Shown here: piece by piece, positions 46,809 to 55,837 of the stretch
Layout: the number at the start of each line of letters is the position of its first letter
How positions within the stretch are numbered: position 1 is the stretch's first letter
NCBI GenBank assembly: GCA_017744415.1
Contig: JAGIBJ010000073.1
Span: forward strand, 99,996-163,995
Length of the DNA: 64,000 nt
Origin: Solirubrobacteraceae bacterium
GTDB lineage: Bacteria > Actinomycetota > Thermoleophilia > Solirubrobacterales > Solirubrobacteraceae
Direction of reading: 5' to 3'
Made by a program: the position numbers and the translations under genes
The notes under the pieces: generated by a model
Seen by the model: only the letters and a program-made list of their open reading frames with translations
What the model was told of the DNA's origin: nothing
Databases searched by the model: none

Positions 46809-46958
46809 TCGTTTCGCGGCGCGTGCACGCGCCTGATCGTCGTGGCGCGCCGGAAGGCGCTAGAACTCAGGGGACACCGGCCCGAACGGTGGCCGGGCGG
46901 GAGCGCAACTCTCGCCGCACCACCGGGTTCCTAGCTGCAGACCCCCGACCTGCACCGC

Positions 46959-47771
46959 ATGCCCACGACTCGCTCCATCGCCCTCATCGGGCTCGCCGTC
47001 TCCGCGCTCGCCAGCGGCACGGCGCCCACGCCCGCCTCCGCGGCTGCCAAGCCGCTCGGCCCGGTCCTCAAGATCGAGTCGAAGACCTGCAACACCGGCA
47101 TCCCGGCCGACTCGCGCTCCGTCGTCCTCACCGCCAGCGCCGTCCTGCGCGATGCGGGCGAAGAGGTGCAGATGCGCTTCAGCGTCCAGCAGCGGGCGAC
47201 CGCCAAGGCCGTGTGGCGCAGCGTGTTCGCGAAGGTCGGCGACCTCGGCACGTGGGCCACCAGCGAGCCTGGTGCCGACGGGCTGCGCTACACGAAGACG
47301 ATCAACGGCCTCGCGGAGGGCATGCAGTACCGCGTCGTCGTCGACGCGCGCGGCGTGAATGCCGCCGGCAAGGTCGTCACGAAGACGAGCAAGCGCACCT
47401 ACACGTGCATCCAGCCGCAGCTCAGCCCGCACCTGCAGCTGCAGAAGGTCACGCAGCCGGCAGCGCCGGCGCTCGCCTCGCAGCTGCGCACCACGATCCG
47501 CAACAGCGGCCGCGACACCAGCGCCGCACCGGTGATCACCGTCCGCGACTTCGCGACCCAGGCGGTCCTCGGGCAGCTCACCGTCGACCCGCTCGCGGGC
47601 CGCACCACGAAGGTGTTCTCGGTCGAGCTGAGCGACTGCCCGGGCACCGTCAGCGTCAGCGTTCAGGAAACCGGCGCAGCCCTCAGCGACGTCACCCCCG
47701 ACCAGGCGGTCACGTTCGACTGCCGCACCGGCGAATCGCCAGCGGCCACGCGGTCGCAGCGCAGGCGCTGA
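46959..47771 (+). CDS. Secreted hypothetical protein with two beta-domains
   Basis: 270 residues. Signal peptide (residues ~1-28, ending 'TPASAAA'). The first ~120 mature residues have a fibronectin/Ig-like strand pattern with a Cys pair (one near residue 45, one in 'RTYTCIQ'); the second ('[32 protein letters not shown]') resembles a CARDB/DUF11-type extracellular module. Basic C-terminal tail. No catalytic motif; role unknown, probably cell-surface. Confidence 0.7.
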   Translation: MPTTRSIALIGLAVSALASGTAPTPASAAAKPLGPVLKIESKTCNTGIPADSRSVVLTASAVLRDAGEEVQMRFSVQQRATAKAVWRSVFAKVGDLGTWATSEPGADGLRYTKTINGLAEGMQYRVVVDARGVNAAGKVVTKTSKRTYTCIQPQLSPHLQLQKVTQPAAPALASQLRTTIRNSGRDTSAAPVITVRDFATQAVLGQLTVDPLAGRTTKVFSVELSDCPGTVSVSVQETGAALSDVTPDQAVTFDCRTGESPAATRSQRRR

Positions 47772-47801
47772 GGCGGCGGGCGGCCGGGCGACGGCCGCCG
47801 C

Positions 47802-47807
47802 TACACT
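47802..47807 (+). promoter_or_regulatory. -10 box (TACACT) of rpmE
   Basis: TACACT ~70 nt before the rpmE ATG. The leader includes a small TGGCT/AGCCA hairpin just before the start, which might serve in ribosomal-protein autoregulation. Confidence 0.4.
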
Positions 47808-47877
47808 GATCTTCGATCCGCCGGCAGACGAGGCACCGCAAGGTCCTGGCTACCGGCCTGACAGCCAAGGACTTCCC

Positions 47878-48141
47878 ATGAAGACCGACATCCACCCCGA
47901 GTACGTCGAGGCGCAGGTCACCTGCACCTGTGGCAACAGCTTCACGACGCGCTCCACCACGCCGACGATCAGCGTCGAAATCTGCTCCAACTGCCACCCG
48001 TTCTACACGGGCAAGCAGAAGCTGATGGACACCGGCGGCCGCGTCGAGCGCTTCCGTCGCCGCGCAGCCAAGTCCAGCCCGGCCGCCCCCGCCGGCGAGT
48101 CCGCTGCGACCTCGGCTCCCGCTGAGACCACCGAGGCCTAG
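47878..48141 (+). CDS. rpmE: 50S ribosomal protein L31
   Basis: 87 residues: '[27 protein letters not shown]' and '[32 protein letters not shown]' are the L31 core. The cysteines (CTC, CSNC) show the zinc-containing (C+) form. The last ~25 residues are an Ala/Ser/Pro extension common in high-GC Gram-positives. It opens the rpmE-prfA-prmC neighbourhood. Confidence 0.97.
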   Translation: MKTDIHPEYVEAQVTCTCGNSFTTRSTTPTISVEICSNCHPFYTGKQKLMDTGGRVERFRRRAAKSSPAAPAGESAATSAPAETTEA

Positions 48142-48231
48142 CGCCTCCGCCGCCTGAGCGGCACCAAAGATCGGCCAGGATTGCTGGGGGCGGGTCGAGG
48201 ACTCGCCCCTCCTGCCGATCACCGGAGCGAC

Positions 48232-49212
48232 GTGTCCAAGCCGCCCGCTCCGACCCTCCTGCCTGATCCGCGCCCCGCGCGCGACCTGCCGATCGGCGGG
48301 CAGGCCGTCCTCGAAGGCGTCATGATGCGCGGCCCCAAGAGCTGGGCCGTCGCCGTCCGCCTCCCAGCGGGCCACCCGACCGACCCGAGCGGCATCGCGG
48401 TCACCACCGAACCATTCCAGTCGGTCCTGGCCCGCCATCGCGCCCTGCGTCTCCCGATCGTCCGCGGCGCCGTCGCGCTCGTGGAATCGATGGGGATCGG
48501 CGTTCGCGCCCTCGGGATCTCCGCGGGCACCGCGGAAGGCGACGACGACGTCGCGCCCGTCGGCGGCATCACCTGGGCGCTCACCGTCGTCGCCGGCCTG
48601 GCGTTCGCCGTCGGATTGTTCTTCCTGCTGCCGGCTACGGTCACGAAGCTCGCCTTCGACGCGCAGCTCCGCGACGGCCTCGCGTTCGTCGCGGTCGAGA
48701 AGGCCCTGCGCCTGACGATCTTCCTCACCTACCTCGTGCTGGTCTCGCGGCTGAACCACCTGCGGCGCGTGTTCCAATACCACTCCGCTGAGCACCAGTC
48801 GATCGCCTGCCTCGAGGCCGGGCTACCGCTCACGCCCGAGAACGCCGCGAAGTTCCCGCGCCTGCACCCGCGCTGTGGCACGAGCTTCATGTTCATCGTG
48901 ATGCTCACTTCGCTGCTCGTCTTCGCGCCGCTCGGCAACCTGCCCCTGGGCTGGCTGCTGCTCTCGCGCATCGTCGGCCTGCCGCTCGTCGCAGGGCTCT
49001 CGTTCGAGGCCATCAAGTGGATGGGGCGCCGCCGCGACCTCCGCGTCGCCCGCATCCTCACCTGGCCGGGCATGCAGCTGCAGCGCCTCACCACGCGCCC
49101 GTGCGAGCCCGCGCAGCTCGAGGTGGCGATCGCCGCGCTCCTGGCCGTCACCGAAGGCGGCGAGCTGCCGGCCGCGAGCGACGGCGACGTCGCGTTCGAC
49201 CTCGCCGCCTAG
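48232..49212 (+). CDS. DUF1385 family membrane protein
   Basis: 326 residues. 'LPIGGQAVLEGVMMRGPKSWAVAVR' at the start and 'FQYHSAEHQSIACLEAGLPLTPENAAKFPRLHPRCGTSF' in the middle are the DUF1385 signatures; four or five TMs. The gene lies next to rpmE/prfA in many Gram-positives; its function is unproved. GTG 48232 is preceded by GGAG; an in-frame TTG at 48181 is less likely. Confidence 0.88.
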   Translation: MSKPPAPTLLPDPRPARDLPIGGQAVLEGVMMRGPKSWAVAVRLPAGHPTDPSGIAVTTEPFQSVLARHRALRLPIVRGAVALVESMGIGVRALGISAGTAEGDDDVAPVGGITWALTVVAGLAFAVGLFFLLPATVTKLAFDAQLRDGLAFVAVEKALRLTIFLTYLVLVSRLNHLRRVFQYHSAEHQSIACLEAGLPLTPENAAKFPRLHPRCGTSFMFIVMLTSLLVFAPLGNLPLGWLLLSRIVGLPLVAGLSFEAIKWMGRRRDLRVARILTWPGMQLQRLTTRPCEPAQLEVAIAALLAVTEGGELPAASDGDVAFDLAA

Positions 49213-49231
49213 CGGCGCACGCCGCCAGCGC

Positions 49232-50728
49232 TTACCGCGGGCGGTTCACCGTGATCGTCCGCATGACCGGCTTGCGGTCGGCGAGCCGCACCGTCAGCAC
49301 CGCTGAGCCACGCCGTGCGGTTCGCGGCAGTCGCAGGGCGAGCTTCACCGAGCCCTTCGCGCGCTTCTTCGTCGCTTTCGCCAGCGTCGACTTACCGTGC
49401 TTCAGCGTCGCGGTCACCGTGCCGGTGTTCTTCGCCGTGAGCCGGAGCCGGAGCGTGAGGGTGCTGCCCGCGCGGATCGTCTTTGGCGGCGCCGACAACG
49501 TGAGGCCGGCGGTGAGGGGAGTCGCCGGCTTCGAACCCGGCGTCGGCGTCGGCGTGGCCGCGGGGAGCGCGGCCGCCGGCGTCGGCGTGGGGAGGAGCGC
49601 CACCGAGCCCGCGAACGGATCCGGCGTGTCCGCCGGGGCGCCCTGGCCCGCCGCCGGCGTCGTCAGCCCCTGCAGGCGCTGCACCTCGCGCACCGCGGCC
49701 TCCAGATCGACGATCCCCTTGGCCTTGTTCGCCGTCTCGTAGCCGGCGACCTGGCGGCTCGTGGTCGTGAGCACCGTCCGGATCGTCGAGGAGCTCATCG
49801 TCGGCGCGAGCCCCCGCAGGACCGCGGCGGCGCCGCTCACGTGGGCCGTCGCACCACTCGTGTAGCCGAACCCTGCCCGGGTGCCCGTGATCGAGGGCAC
49901 CCCGGCATTGCCGGGCGCGGAGACGTCGGTCGAGCTGTCGGCGTTGACGGTGCCCGCGCTGTCGTCGGCGTTCGCGAGGCCGACGCAGATCACGTTCGGG
50001 AAGGTGGCCTTGTTGGTGCAGAGCGTGTACGGATCGTCGTTCTGATCGGTACCGCCGATGGCGAACACGAAGAGCATGCTCCGGTGGCTGGCGATGAACG
50101 CGCGGAAGTCGCTGCTGTAGTCGTTGCCGGGCGGCCACGACGCGTTCACGATCGTCGCGCCCATCGCGTAGGCGTACGTGAGGGCAGCGAGCGCCGGCTC
50201 GCCGTAGCAGTCGGGGTTGCCTCCGTAGCAGGCACGCACCGGCAGCACGCGCGCGTTCGGGGCGACGCCGGCGCCGCCGACGCCGTTGTTCGGCACCGCC
50301 GCGATGATGGCCGTCGCGCCCGTGCCGTGGCCGAACGGATCGCTCGGAGACCCATCGGGAACGGTGGTCGGGCCTGCGTCCGTGCCGCTGCCGATGAAGT
50401 CGCACCCGAAGTCGCCGTTCGCAGGGTTCGCGGCGTAGCTCGGCCCCGGGCCGTACTCGTCGCTGCACGTGTAGGCCGACGGCATCCGCAACAGGTGCGG
50501 CGCGAGATCCGGGTCATCGAGGCGAACGCCGGAGTCGACGACGGCGACCGTCACCGGCTGCGGCGTGCGCGCGAGGATGTCGAGCGCGGACGGCACCCGC
50601 ATCTGCTGCAGGTCGCCCTCGAGCCACGGGTCGTTGTAGGCCTTGGCCGCCTGCGCACCCCCGGCACCTCCGGCCGTGAGCAGGAGCACCGCCGCCGTTA
50701 CCATCGTCCTCGTGATCCCCCGCATCAT
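49232..50728 (-). CDS. Secreted S8 (subtilisin-like) serine protease
   Basis: 498 residues. Signal peptide ending 'GGAQAAKA'; catalytic Asp in 'TVAVVDSGVRLDD', His in 'DPFGHGTGATAI', oxyanion Asn in 'ATIVNASWPPG', Ser in 'YTSGATAHVSGAAAV' (the usual GTSxAxP proline is His). A Pro/Thr linker of 'PTPTP' units at ~365-390 joins an Ig-like basic C-terminal domain. No typical inhibitor propeptide is obvious. A TACCGT box stands 8 nt before the ATG. It breaks the usual rpmE-prfA neighbourhood. Confidence 0.9.
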   Translation of the reverse strand: MMRGITRTMVTAAVLLLTAGGAGGAQAAKAYNDPWLEGDLQQMRVPSALDILARTPQPVTVAVVDSGVRLDDPDLAPHLLRMPSAYTCSDEYGPGPSYAANPANGDFGCDFIGSGTDAGPTTVPDGSPSDPFGHGTGATAIIAAVPNNGVGGAGVAPNARVLPVRACYGGNPDCYGEPALAALTYAYAMGATIVNASWPPGNDYSSDFRAFIASHRSMLFVFAIGGTDQNDDPYTLCTNKATFPNVICVGLANADDSAGTVNADSSTDVSAPGNAGVPSITGTRAGFGYTSGATAHVSGAAAVLRGLAPTMSSSTIRTVLTTTSRQVAGYETANKAKGIVDLEAAVREVQRLQGLTTPAAGQGAPADTPDPFAGSVALLPTPTPAAALPAATPTPTPGSKPATPLTAGLTLSAPPKTIRAGSTLTLRLRLTAKNTGTVTATLKHGKSTLAKATKKRAKGSVKLALRLPRTARRGSAVLTVRLADRKPVMRTITVNRPR

Positions 50729-50736
50729 GCGGGCCC

Positions 50737-50742
50737 ACGGTA
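50737..50742 (-). promoter_or_regulatory. -10 box (TACCGT) of the S8 protease gene
   Basis: TACCGT on the minus strand, 8 nt from ATG 50728, in the 26-nt gap after the membrane-protein gene; leaderless arrangement. Confidence 0.45.
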
Positions 50743-50754
50743 GTCGTTCCCGGT

Positions 50755-51198
50755 CTATCGGGAAACCGTGCTGGCACTGGTTTGCGATCGCGCGATCGCC
50801 AGCGCGAACGCGAAGATCAGCAGGCCGCAAACGATGTCGGCGACGATGTGCAGCTGCCGCCACCACGGCATGCTCGTCGCGCCGGCCGCGGAGTAGTGGA
50901 GGATCCCGATGAGCCCTGAGCCGGAATAGCCGCCGAGCAGCAAGGCCGCCCGCGGGGTGGGGCCGCGGCGGCGGAACTCGAGCACGCCCGCGATGCCGAG
51001 GGCGGTGAACGCGAACCAGGCGACGGCGATGAGCGCCGCGCTCGGATCGGGCAGCGTGCCCGAGAGCGGGTAGTCGGAGTAGTTCGCGACGTTGTCGACG
51101 TAGTGCACCACCGAGACCAAGGCGGCGACCGCGAACAGTGCGAGCAGTCGCTGCGTGGCCCGGGGATGCGTCGGATCGAGCAGATGGGTCGCCGCCAT
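50755..51198 (-). CDS. Four-TM hypothetical membrane protein
   Basis: 147 residues. Hydrophobic segments at ~18-33, ~55-75, ~84-102 and ~115-135. 'VVHYVDNVANYSDYPL' and 'GILHYSAAGATSMPWWRQLHIVADIVCG' contain repeated 'HY' pairs that look like a conserved membrane-face motif. No named family recalled. Divergent from prfA; the S8 gene follows 26 nt downstream. Confidence 0.7.
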   Translation of the reverse strand: MAATHLLDPTHPRATQRLLALFAVAALVSVVHYVDNVANYSDYPLSGTLPDPSAALIAVAWFAFTALGIAGVLEFRRRGPTPRAALLLGGYSGSGLIGILHYSAAGATSMPWWRQLHIVADIVCGLLIFAFALAIARSQTSASTVSR

Positions 51199-51274
51199 GC
51201 CGTGAGCCTACGCCTGCCCCTGAGATGAGTGGAACCACGCACGGAGGCGCCGGGCCTCGGTCGCGCACCGCGCG

Positions 51275-51280
51275 TAGACT
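51275..51280 (+). promoter_or_regulatory. -10 box (TAGACT) of prfA
   Basis: TAGACT 8 nt before ATG 51289; the intervening GGAGGG could instead act as a ribosome site if transcription starts further upstream. Confidence 0.4.
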
Positions 51281-51288
51281 GGAGGGCG

Positions 51289-52338
51289 ATGCTCGACGCC
51301 CTCGTTGAACAGATCCAGCTCCGCTTCAGCGAGGCGGAGGCCGCGATGAGCGACCCGGCCGTGATCGGCGATCGCGAGAAGTACGCCGACGCCGGCCGTC
51401 GCTACAACCACCTCAAGCCCGCGAACGCCTTGGCGGAGGAGTGGGTACGCGCGACCGGCGACGCCGAGGGCGCGCGCGAGATGCTCGCCGAGGAGGAGGA
51501 CCCGGAGGTGCGCGAGATGCTCCGCGCCGCCGAGCAGCGCCTCACCGAGCTCGAGGAGGAGATCCGCCTCGCGATGGTCGAGCCCGACCCGAACGACGAC
51601 AAGCCGGTGATCGTTGAGATCAACGGTGGCGCGGGCGGCGACGAGGCCGCGATCTGGGCCGGCGACCTCTACCGCATGCTCACGCGCTACGCGGAGCGCC
51701 GCGGCTTCAAGGTCGAACCGATGGAGGCCGACGAAGGCAAGTACACGTTCGCGGTGAAGGGCGACGGCGCCTACTCCGTGTTCAAGTACGAAGGCGGCAC
51801 GCACCGCGTGCAGCGCGTGCCCGCCACCGAGTCGCAGGGCCGCATCCACACGTCGACCGCCACCGTCGCCGTGCTGCCGGAGGCCGAAGAGGTCGACATC
51901 GAGATCAACCAGAGCGATCTGCAGATCGACGTCTACCGCTCGGGTGGCCCGGGCGGCCAGTCGGTGAACACCACCGACTCCGCCGTGCGCATCACCCACA
52001 AGCCGACGGGCGTCGCGGTCGCGATGCAGGACGAGAAGAGCCAGCTCCAGAACCGTGAGAAGGCGATGCGCGTGCTCCGCGCCCGACTGCTCGAGCGCGC
52101 GATCGCCGAGCAGCAGGCCGAGCTCTCCGCGGGCCGCAAGGCGCAGGTGGGCACCGGCGACCGTGCCGAGAAGATCCGCACCTACAACTACGGCGAGCGG
52201 CGTGTCACCGACCATCGCATCAAGCTCACGGTGCACGCGCTCGACAAGATCCTCGTCGGCGAGCTCGACGAGTTCACCGACGCCCTCCAGGCCGATGAGC
52301 GTCGCGCCCGCTTGGCCGAGCAGGCCGAGCAGGTCTAG
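51289..52338 (+). CDS. prfA: Peptide chain release factor 1
   Basis: 349 residues. The stop-codon-reading '[22 protein letters not shown]' contains the PAT tripeptide of RF1 (UAG/UAA), and '[21 protein letters not shown]' the GGQ peptidyl-hydrolysis motif. The GGQ glutamine is the substrate of PrmC, encoded 1.4 kb downstream with an MFS gene in between. Confidence 0.97.
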   Translation: MLDALVEQIQLRFSEAEAAMSDPAVIGDREKYADAGRRYNHLKPANALAEEWVRATGDAEGAREMLAEEEDPEVREMLRAAEQRLTELEEEIRLAMVEPDPNDDKPVIVEINGGAGGDEAAIWAGDLYRMLTRYAERRGFKVEPMEADEGKYTFAVKGDGAYSVFKYEGGTHRVQRVPATESQGRIHTSTATVAVLPEAEEVDIEINQSDLQIDVYRSGGPGGQSVNTTDSAVRITHKPTGVAVAMQDEKSQLQNREKAMRVLRARLLERAIAEQQAELSAGRKAQVGTGDRAEKIRTYNYGERRVTDHRIKLTVHALDKILVGELDEFTDALQADERRARLAEQAEQV

Positions 52339-52378
52339 GACCCGGTCGAGGGCACGGGGCGCGGTACGCCGCCGCGGC

Positions 52379-52384
52379 TAGCGT
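52379..52384 (+). promoter_or_regulatory. -10 box (TAGCGT) of the MFS gene
   Basis: TAGCGT 8 nt before GTG 52393, leaderless arrangement. Confidence 0.35.
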
Positions 52385-52392
52385 CAGTCCAC

Positions 52393-53694
52393 GTGTCTCC
52401 GAAGCTCAGGGCGCTCGTCGCCGACACGCGGCCGCTCCAGAACCGCGCCTTCCGGCGCCTGTGGATCGCCCAAATCATCACGGTGATCGGCGCCCAGCTC
52501 ACGGTCGTCGCCGTCCCCGCGCAGATCTACGCCGACACCGGCTCTTCCGCCTACGTCGGCCTCACGGGCCTCTTCGGTCTCGTACCGCTCATCGTGTTCG
52601 GGCTCTACGGCGGCGCGCTCGCCGACGTGTTCGATCGGCGCCGCATCCTCACGATCACCACCCTCGGCCTCATCGGGACGAGCGTGCTGTTCTGGCTGCA
52701 GGCGGCAGCGGGTGGCACCGACGTCTGGCTGCTGCTCTGCCTCTTCGCGGTGCAGCAGGCGTTCTTCGCGGTGAATCAGCCGACGCGCTCCGCCGTGCTC
52801 CCACGGCTGCTGCCCCCGGAGCAGCTGCCCGCCGCGAACTCGCTGAACATGACCGTGATGCAGGCGGGGGCGATCGCCGGGCCGCTCGTCGCCGGCATCC
52901 TCATCCCGATCATCGGGTTCACGTGGATGTACCTCATCGACTCGATCACGCTCTTCGCCACGCTCGGGGCCGTCGTCGCGCTGCCACCGCTGCCGGTGCT
53001 CGCCGACGACGCGGTTGCGGTGCCCGGTGTGCGCGCGGTGATCGACGGCTTCACCTACCTCGGCGGCCAGCCGGTGCTGCTCATGAGCTTCGTCGTCGAC
53101 CTGATCGCGATGGTGTTCGGCATGCCGCGCGCGCTGTTCCCCGAGATCGCGCACGTCGCCTTCGACGGCCCGAGCGAGGGCGGGATCGTGTTCGCGCTGC
53201 TGTTCGCGGCCATCCCGGCCGGCGCGGTGATCGGCGGCGTGCTCAGCGGCTGGGTGTCGCGCGTGGAGGCGCAGGGCAGGGCCGTGATCGCGAGCATCCT
53301 CGTCTGGGGGCTGGCGATGGTCGGGTTCGGCGTGGCCGTCGGGCTCGCCGACCGCGCCCCGGCCCCGATGCTGCTCATCGCCCTGCTGATGCTCGTGATC
53401 GGTGGCGCTGCCGACATGGCCTCGGCCGCCTTCCGCACCTCGATGCTCCAGACCGCCACGGCCGACGAGGTGCGCGGGCGCCTGCAGGGCGTGTTCATCG
53501 TGGTCGTCGCGGGTGGGCCCCGCATCGCGGATGTGGCCCACGGTGCTGCGGCGGCTTCGGTCGGCGCGGGGGCGGCGGCGGCTGGCGGCGGCGTGCTCGT
53601 CGTGGCCGGCACGGTGATCGCGGCGCTGGCTGTGCCGACGTTCGTGCGCTACCGGCTCGTGCGGCCCGTGATGGCGGAGGCGACGGAGCGATGA
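52393..53694 (+). CDS. MFS transporter (EntS/MFS_3-like)
   Basis: 433 residues, GTG start. About 12 hydrophobic segments; 'NRAFRRLWIAQIITVIGAQLTVVAVPAQIY' and 'GLYGGALADVFDRRRILTITT' (loop 2-3 motif A variant) fit the enterobactin-exporter-like branch. Substrate unknown; probably an effluxer. It sits between prfA and prmC, normally adjacent, so it is likely an insertion into the cluster. Confidence 0.88.
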   Translation: MSPKLRALVADTRPLQNRAFRRLWIAQIITVIGAQLTVVAVPAQIYADTGSSAYVGLTGLFGLVPLIVFGLYGGALADVFDRRRILTITTLGLIGTSVLFWLQAAAGGTDVWLLLCLFAVQQAFFAVNQPTRSAVLPRLLPPEQLPAANSLNMTVMQAGAIAGPLVAGILIPIIGFTWMYLIDSITLFATLGAVVALPPLPVLADDAVAVPGVRAVIDGFTYLGGQPVLLMSFVVDLIAMVFGMPRALFPEIAHVAFDGPSEGGIVFALLFAAIPAGAVIGGVLSGWVSRVEAQGRAVIASILVWGLAMVGFGVAVGLADRAPAPMLLIALLMLVIGGAADMASAAFRTSMLQTATADEVRGRLQGVFIVVVAGGPRIADVAHGAAAASVGAGAAAAGGGVLVVAGTVIAALAVPTFVRYRLVRPVMAEATER

Positions 53695-53731
53695 TGCACG
53701 CCGCCGCCGCGACCCGCCAAGCTGCCTCCTG

Positions 53732-54613
53732 ATGCGCGCCCGCGATCTCATCCGTCAGGCCACGCCGGCTCTCGAGGCCGCTGGCATCGACACCGCGCGC
53801 CTGGATGCCGAGCTGCTCGTCGCTCACGCGATCGGCATCGAGCGCAGCCGGCTGTTCCTCGACGACCCGGAGCTCGATGCGGCGCAGCGCGAACGTGCGG
53901 AGGCGCTGCTGGCAGCCCGCGCTGAGCACCGCATCCCGGTCGCGCAGCTCGTCGGTGCGTGGTGGTTCGACGGCCACGAGCTCGAGGTCACCGCCGACGT
54001 GCTCGTCCCGCGCCCGGAGACCGAGCTCCTCGTGGAGCGCACCGCCGAGCTCGCCCCGCACGGCGCTGGCGTGATCGACGTCGGCACCGGCAGCGGCGCC
54101 ATCGCGATCGCCCTCGCCGCACGACGCCCGGATCTCACCATCACTGCCAGCGACGTGAGCGAGGCGGCACTCGCCGTGGCCCGCCGCAACGCTGCCGCCG
54201 TCGCCCGCGCCGAACGTACTTCCTCTGCACCCCCAGCTACAGAGGAAGTACGTTCGGCCCCGTGGCTGGCGCCGATCGCGTTCCAGCATGCGTCGTTGCT
54301 CGGTGCTTGGCGTGGGGAAGTGGTCATCTCGAACCCGCCGTACGTGGAAGACGATTGGCGTGCACAGGCGTCACCCGAGCTGGCCCATGAGCCGGAGCTT
54401 GCCCTCTACGCCGGTGCCGACGGGCTCGACGTGATCCGCGCGCTCGTCGCGCAGTGCGCGGCACATGCGGAGGTCGCGCTCGTCCTCCTCGAGCACGGCC
54501 ACCAGCAGGGTGCGGCGATCCGCGACCTTCTCGCCGAAGCTGGCTTCCCCGATCCGATCACCGAGCCGGACCTCGCCGGCCACGACCGCATGACCTGGGC
54601 CCGCCGCGGCTGA
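53732..54613 (+). CDS. prmC: Release factor glutamine methyltransferase PrmC, with an in-frame repeat insertion
   Basis: 293 residues. N-terminal helical RF-docking domain; SAM motif 'VIDVGTGSGAIAIALAARRPDLTITASDVS'; catalytic 'VVISNPPYVEDDW'. It methylates the GGQ glutamine of RF1/RF2. Residues 160-176 ('AERTSSAPPATEEVRSA') are encoded exactly by a 50-bp hairpin repeat (54209-54258) with a second copy just downstream of the gene; the insertion lies in the loop between the SAM fold and NPPY and keeps the frame. The rest looks intact. Confidence 0.93.
   Translation: MRARDLIRQATPALEAAGIDTARLDAELLVAHAIGIERSRLFLDDPELDAAQRERAEALLAARAEHRIPVAQLVGAWWFDGHELEVTADVLVPRPETELLVERTAELAPHGAGVIDVGTGSGAIAIALAARRPDLTITASDVSEAALAVARRNAAAVARAERTSSAPPATEEVRSAPWLAPIAFQHASLLGAWRGEVVISNPPYVEDDWRAQASPELAHEPELALYAGADGLDVIRALVAQCAAHAEVALVLLEHGHQQGAAIRDLLAEAGFPDPITEPDLAGHDRMTWARRG
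54209..54258. repeat. 50-bp palindromic repeat, copy 1, inside prmC
   Basis: Arms GCCGAACGTACTTCCTCTG (54209-54227) and its exact complement (54240-54258): 19 perfect base pairs, 12-nt loop. Same arm length and loop length as copy 2, with a paired change at stem positions 8-9. Confidence 0.92.
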
Positions 54614-54630
54614 CGCGGCCGTCGCTGCCC

Positions 54631-54680
54631 GCCGAACAGACTTCCTCTGCAGCTCTGGCGACAGAGGAAGTCTGTTCGGC
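54631..54680. repeat. 50-bp palindromic repeat, copy 2, between prmC and the HDAC-like gene
   Basis: Arms GCCGAACAGACTTCCTCTG (54631-54649) and its exact complement (54662-54680), 12-nt loop. Lies between the convergent stops (54613 and 54682) and could also terminate both genes. Confidence 0.92.
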
Positions 54681-54681
54681 G

Positions 54682-55701
54682 CTAACCCAGGTCGGGCCAG
54701 AACTCGGCCGCGCGGGCCCGGGCGTTGCCCGCGAGCGGGTGCTCGAGCACCGGCACCACGTCGGGCGCGTCGGCCGAGCCGAGGGCGTCGAGCGTCTGCA
54801 CGAAGGAGCGGGCCAGCGCGGCGACGTCGTACCCGCCCTCCAGGATGAGCCCGACCGGCGCCTCGAGATCCTCGGCCACCGCGCGGATCGCCGCCGCCAT
54901 GGCGAAGTAGCCGTGGTCGGTCACGCGGCACGTGGCGAGCGGGTCGTCCTCATGGGCGTCGTAGCCCGCGCTGATGAGGATGAGCTGCGGCTTGAACGAG
55001 CGGGCGAGCGGCACGACGACGTGCTGCACGAGCGACACGAACACCTCGTCGCCGGCACCCGACTTCACCGGCAGGTTGATCGTGAAGCCCGCGCCCTCGC
55101 CGTGCCCGACCTCGTGCGCCGACCCCGTGCCGGGGTAGAGCGGCGACTGGTGAATCGACGTGAACAGGACGGTGTTGTCGCTGGCGAGCACCTGCTCGGT
55201 GCCGTTGCCGTGGTGCACGTCCCAGTCGACGATCATCACCCGCTCGAGACCGTGAGCGTGCACCGCGTGGCGCGCCGCGATCGCGACGTTGCTGAGGAGG
55301 CAGAAGCCCATCGCGCGGTTCGTCTCGCAGTGGTGACCCGGCGGACGGTGCGCCGAGGCCGCGGCAGGAGCGGCCCCGCTCAGCAGGAGGTCGACGACCT
55401 CGACCGCCGCGCCGGCCGCGTGGAGCGCGGCCTGCCACGACCCGGAGCTGACGACGGTGTCAGCGTCGATCGCTCCACCGCCGGCGGCGGCGAGCTCGGC
55501 GATCGCATCGAGGTGAGAGGCCGGGTGGACCCGCAGCAGCGCTTCACGGTCGGCCGGCCGTGATGCGCGCCGCTCCCATGGCAGCCAGTCCGCGGCGTCG
55601 AGGTACCGCTCGATCGTGCGGATGCGCTCCGCCGACTCGGGGTGTGGACCCGTGTCGTGGGCGAGCGAACTCTCGTGCATGAGGAGGACAGGAGCGCCCA
55701 T
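54682..55701 (-). CDS. Histone deacetylase family protein (class II-like/acetoin utilization type)
   Basis: 339 residues. Zinc hydrolase motifs: 'SAHRPPGHHCETNRAMGFCLLSNVAIAA', 'VMIVDWDVHHGNGTEQ', 'HQSPLYPGTGSAHEVG' and 'LISAGYDAHEDDPLA', the last followed by 'LEGGYD'. All metal-binding Asp/His are present. Bacterial members remove acetyl groups from polyamines, acetoin-pathway enzymes or other proteins; target unknown. ATG 55701 is 7 nt after a TATCGT box; earlier in-frame starts precede that box. Confidence 0.9.
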   Translation of the reverse strand: MGAPVLLMHESSLAHDTGPHPESAERIRTIERYLDAADWLPWERRASRPADREALLRVHPASHLDAIAELAAAGGGAIDADTVVSSGSWQAALHAAGAAVEVVDLLLSGAAPAAASAHRPPGHHCETNRAMGFCLLSNVAIAARHAVHAHGLERVMIVDWDVHHGNGTEQVLASDNTVLFTSIHQSPLYPGTGSAHEVGHGEGAGFTINLPVKSGAGDEVFVSLVQHVVVPLARSFKPQLILISAGYDAHEDDPLATCRVTDHGYFAMAAAIRAVAEDLEAPVGLILEGGYDVAALARSFVQTLDALGSADAPDVVPVLEHPLAGNARARAAEFWPDLG

Positions 55702-55708
55702 TCCGCGG

Positions 55709-55714
55709 ACGATA
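55709..55714 (-). promoter_or_regulatory. -10 box (TATCGT) of the HDAC-like gene
   Basis: TATCGT on the minus strand, 7 nt before ATG 55701, leaderless arrangement. Confidence 0.45.
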
Positions 55715-55837
55715 TCCCGACGCATGATCGCCGCGGGGTGCGCCTATCGCGCCAACCCTCGACCTCGCGTCGACCCTTATGGTGGCCTGATGCGCTCCGT
55801 CGCTCGATGGGCCGCGGAGCGCTCCACGCGCGGGCGT

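Noticed and set aside
42593..46828. A 1411-codon open frame on the minus strand opposite etfB, etfA and ETF-QO
   Set aside because: Translation is Arg/Gly/Asp/Val-rich with no recognisable fold, and the opposite strand encodes clear enzymes. Such long antisense frames are a by-product of GC-rich third codon positions.
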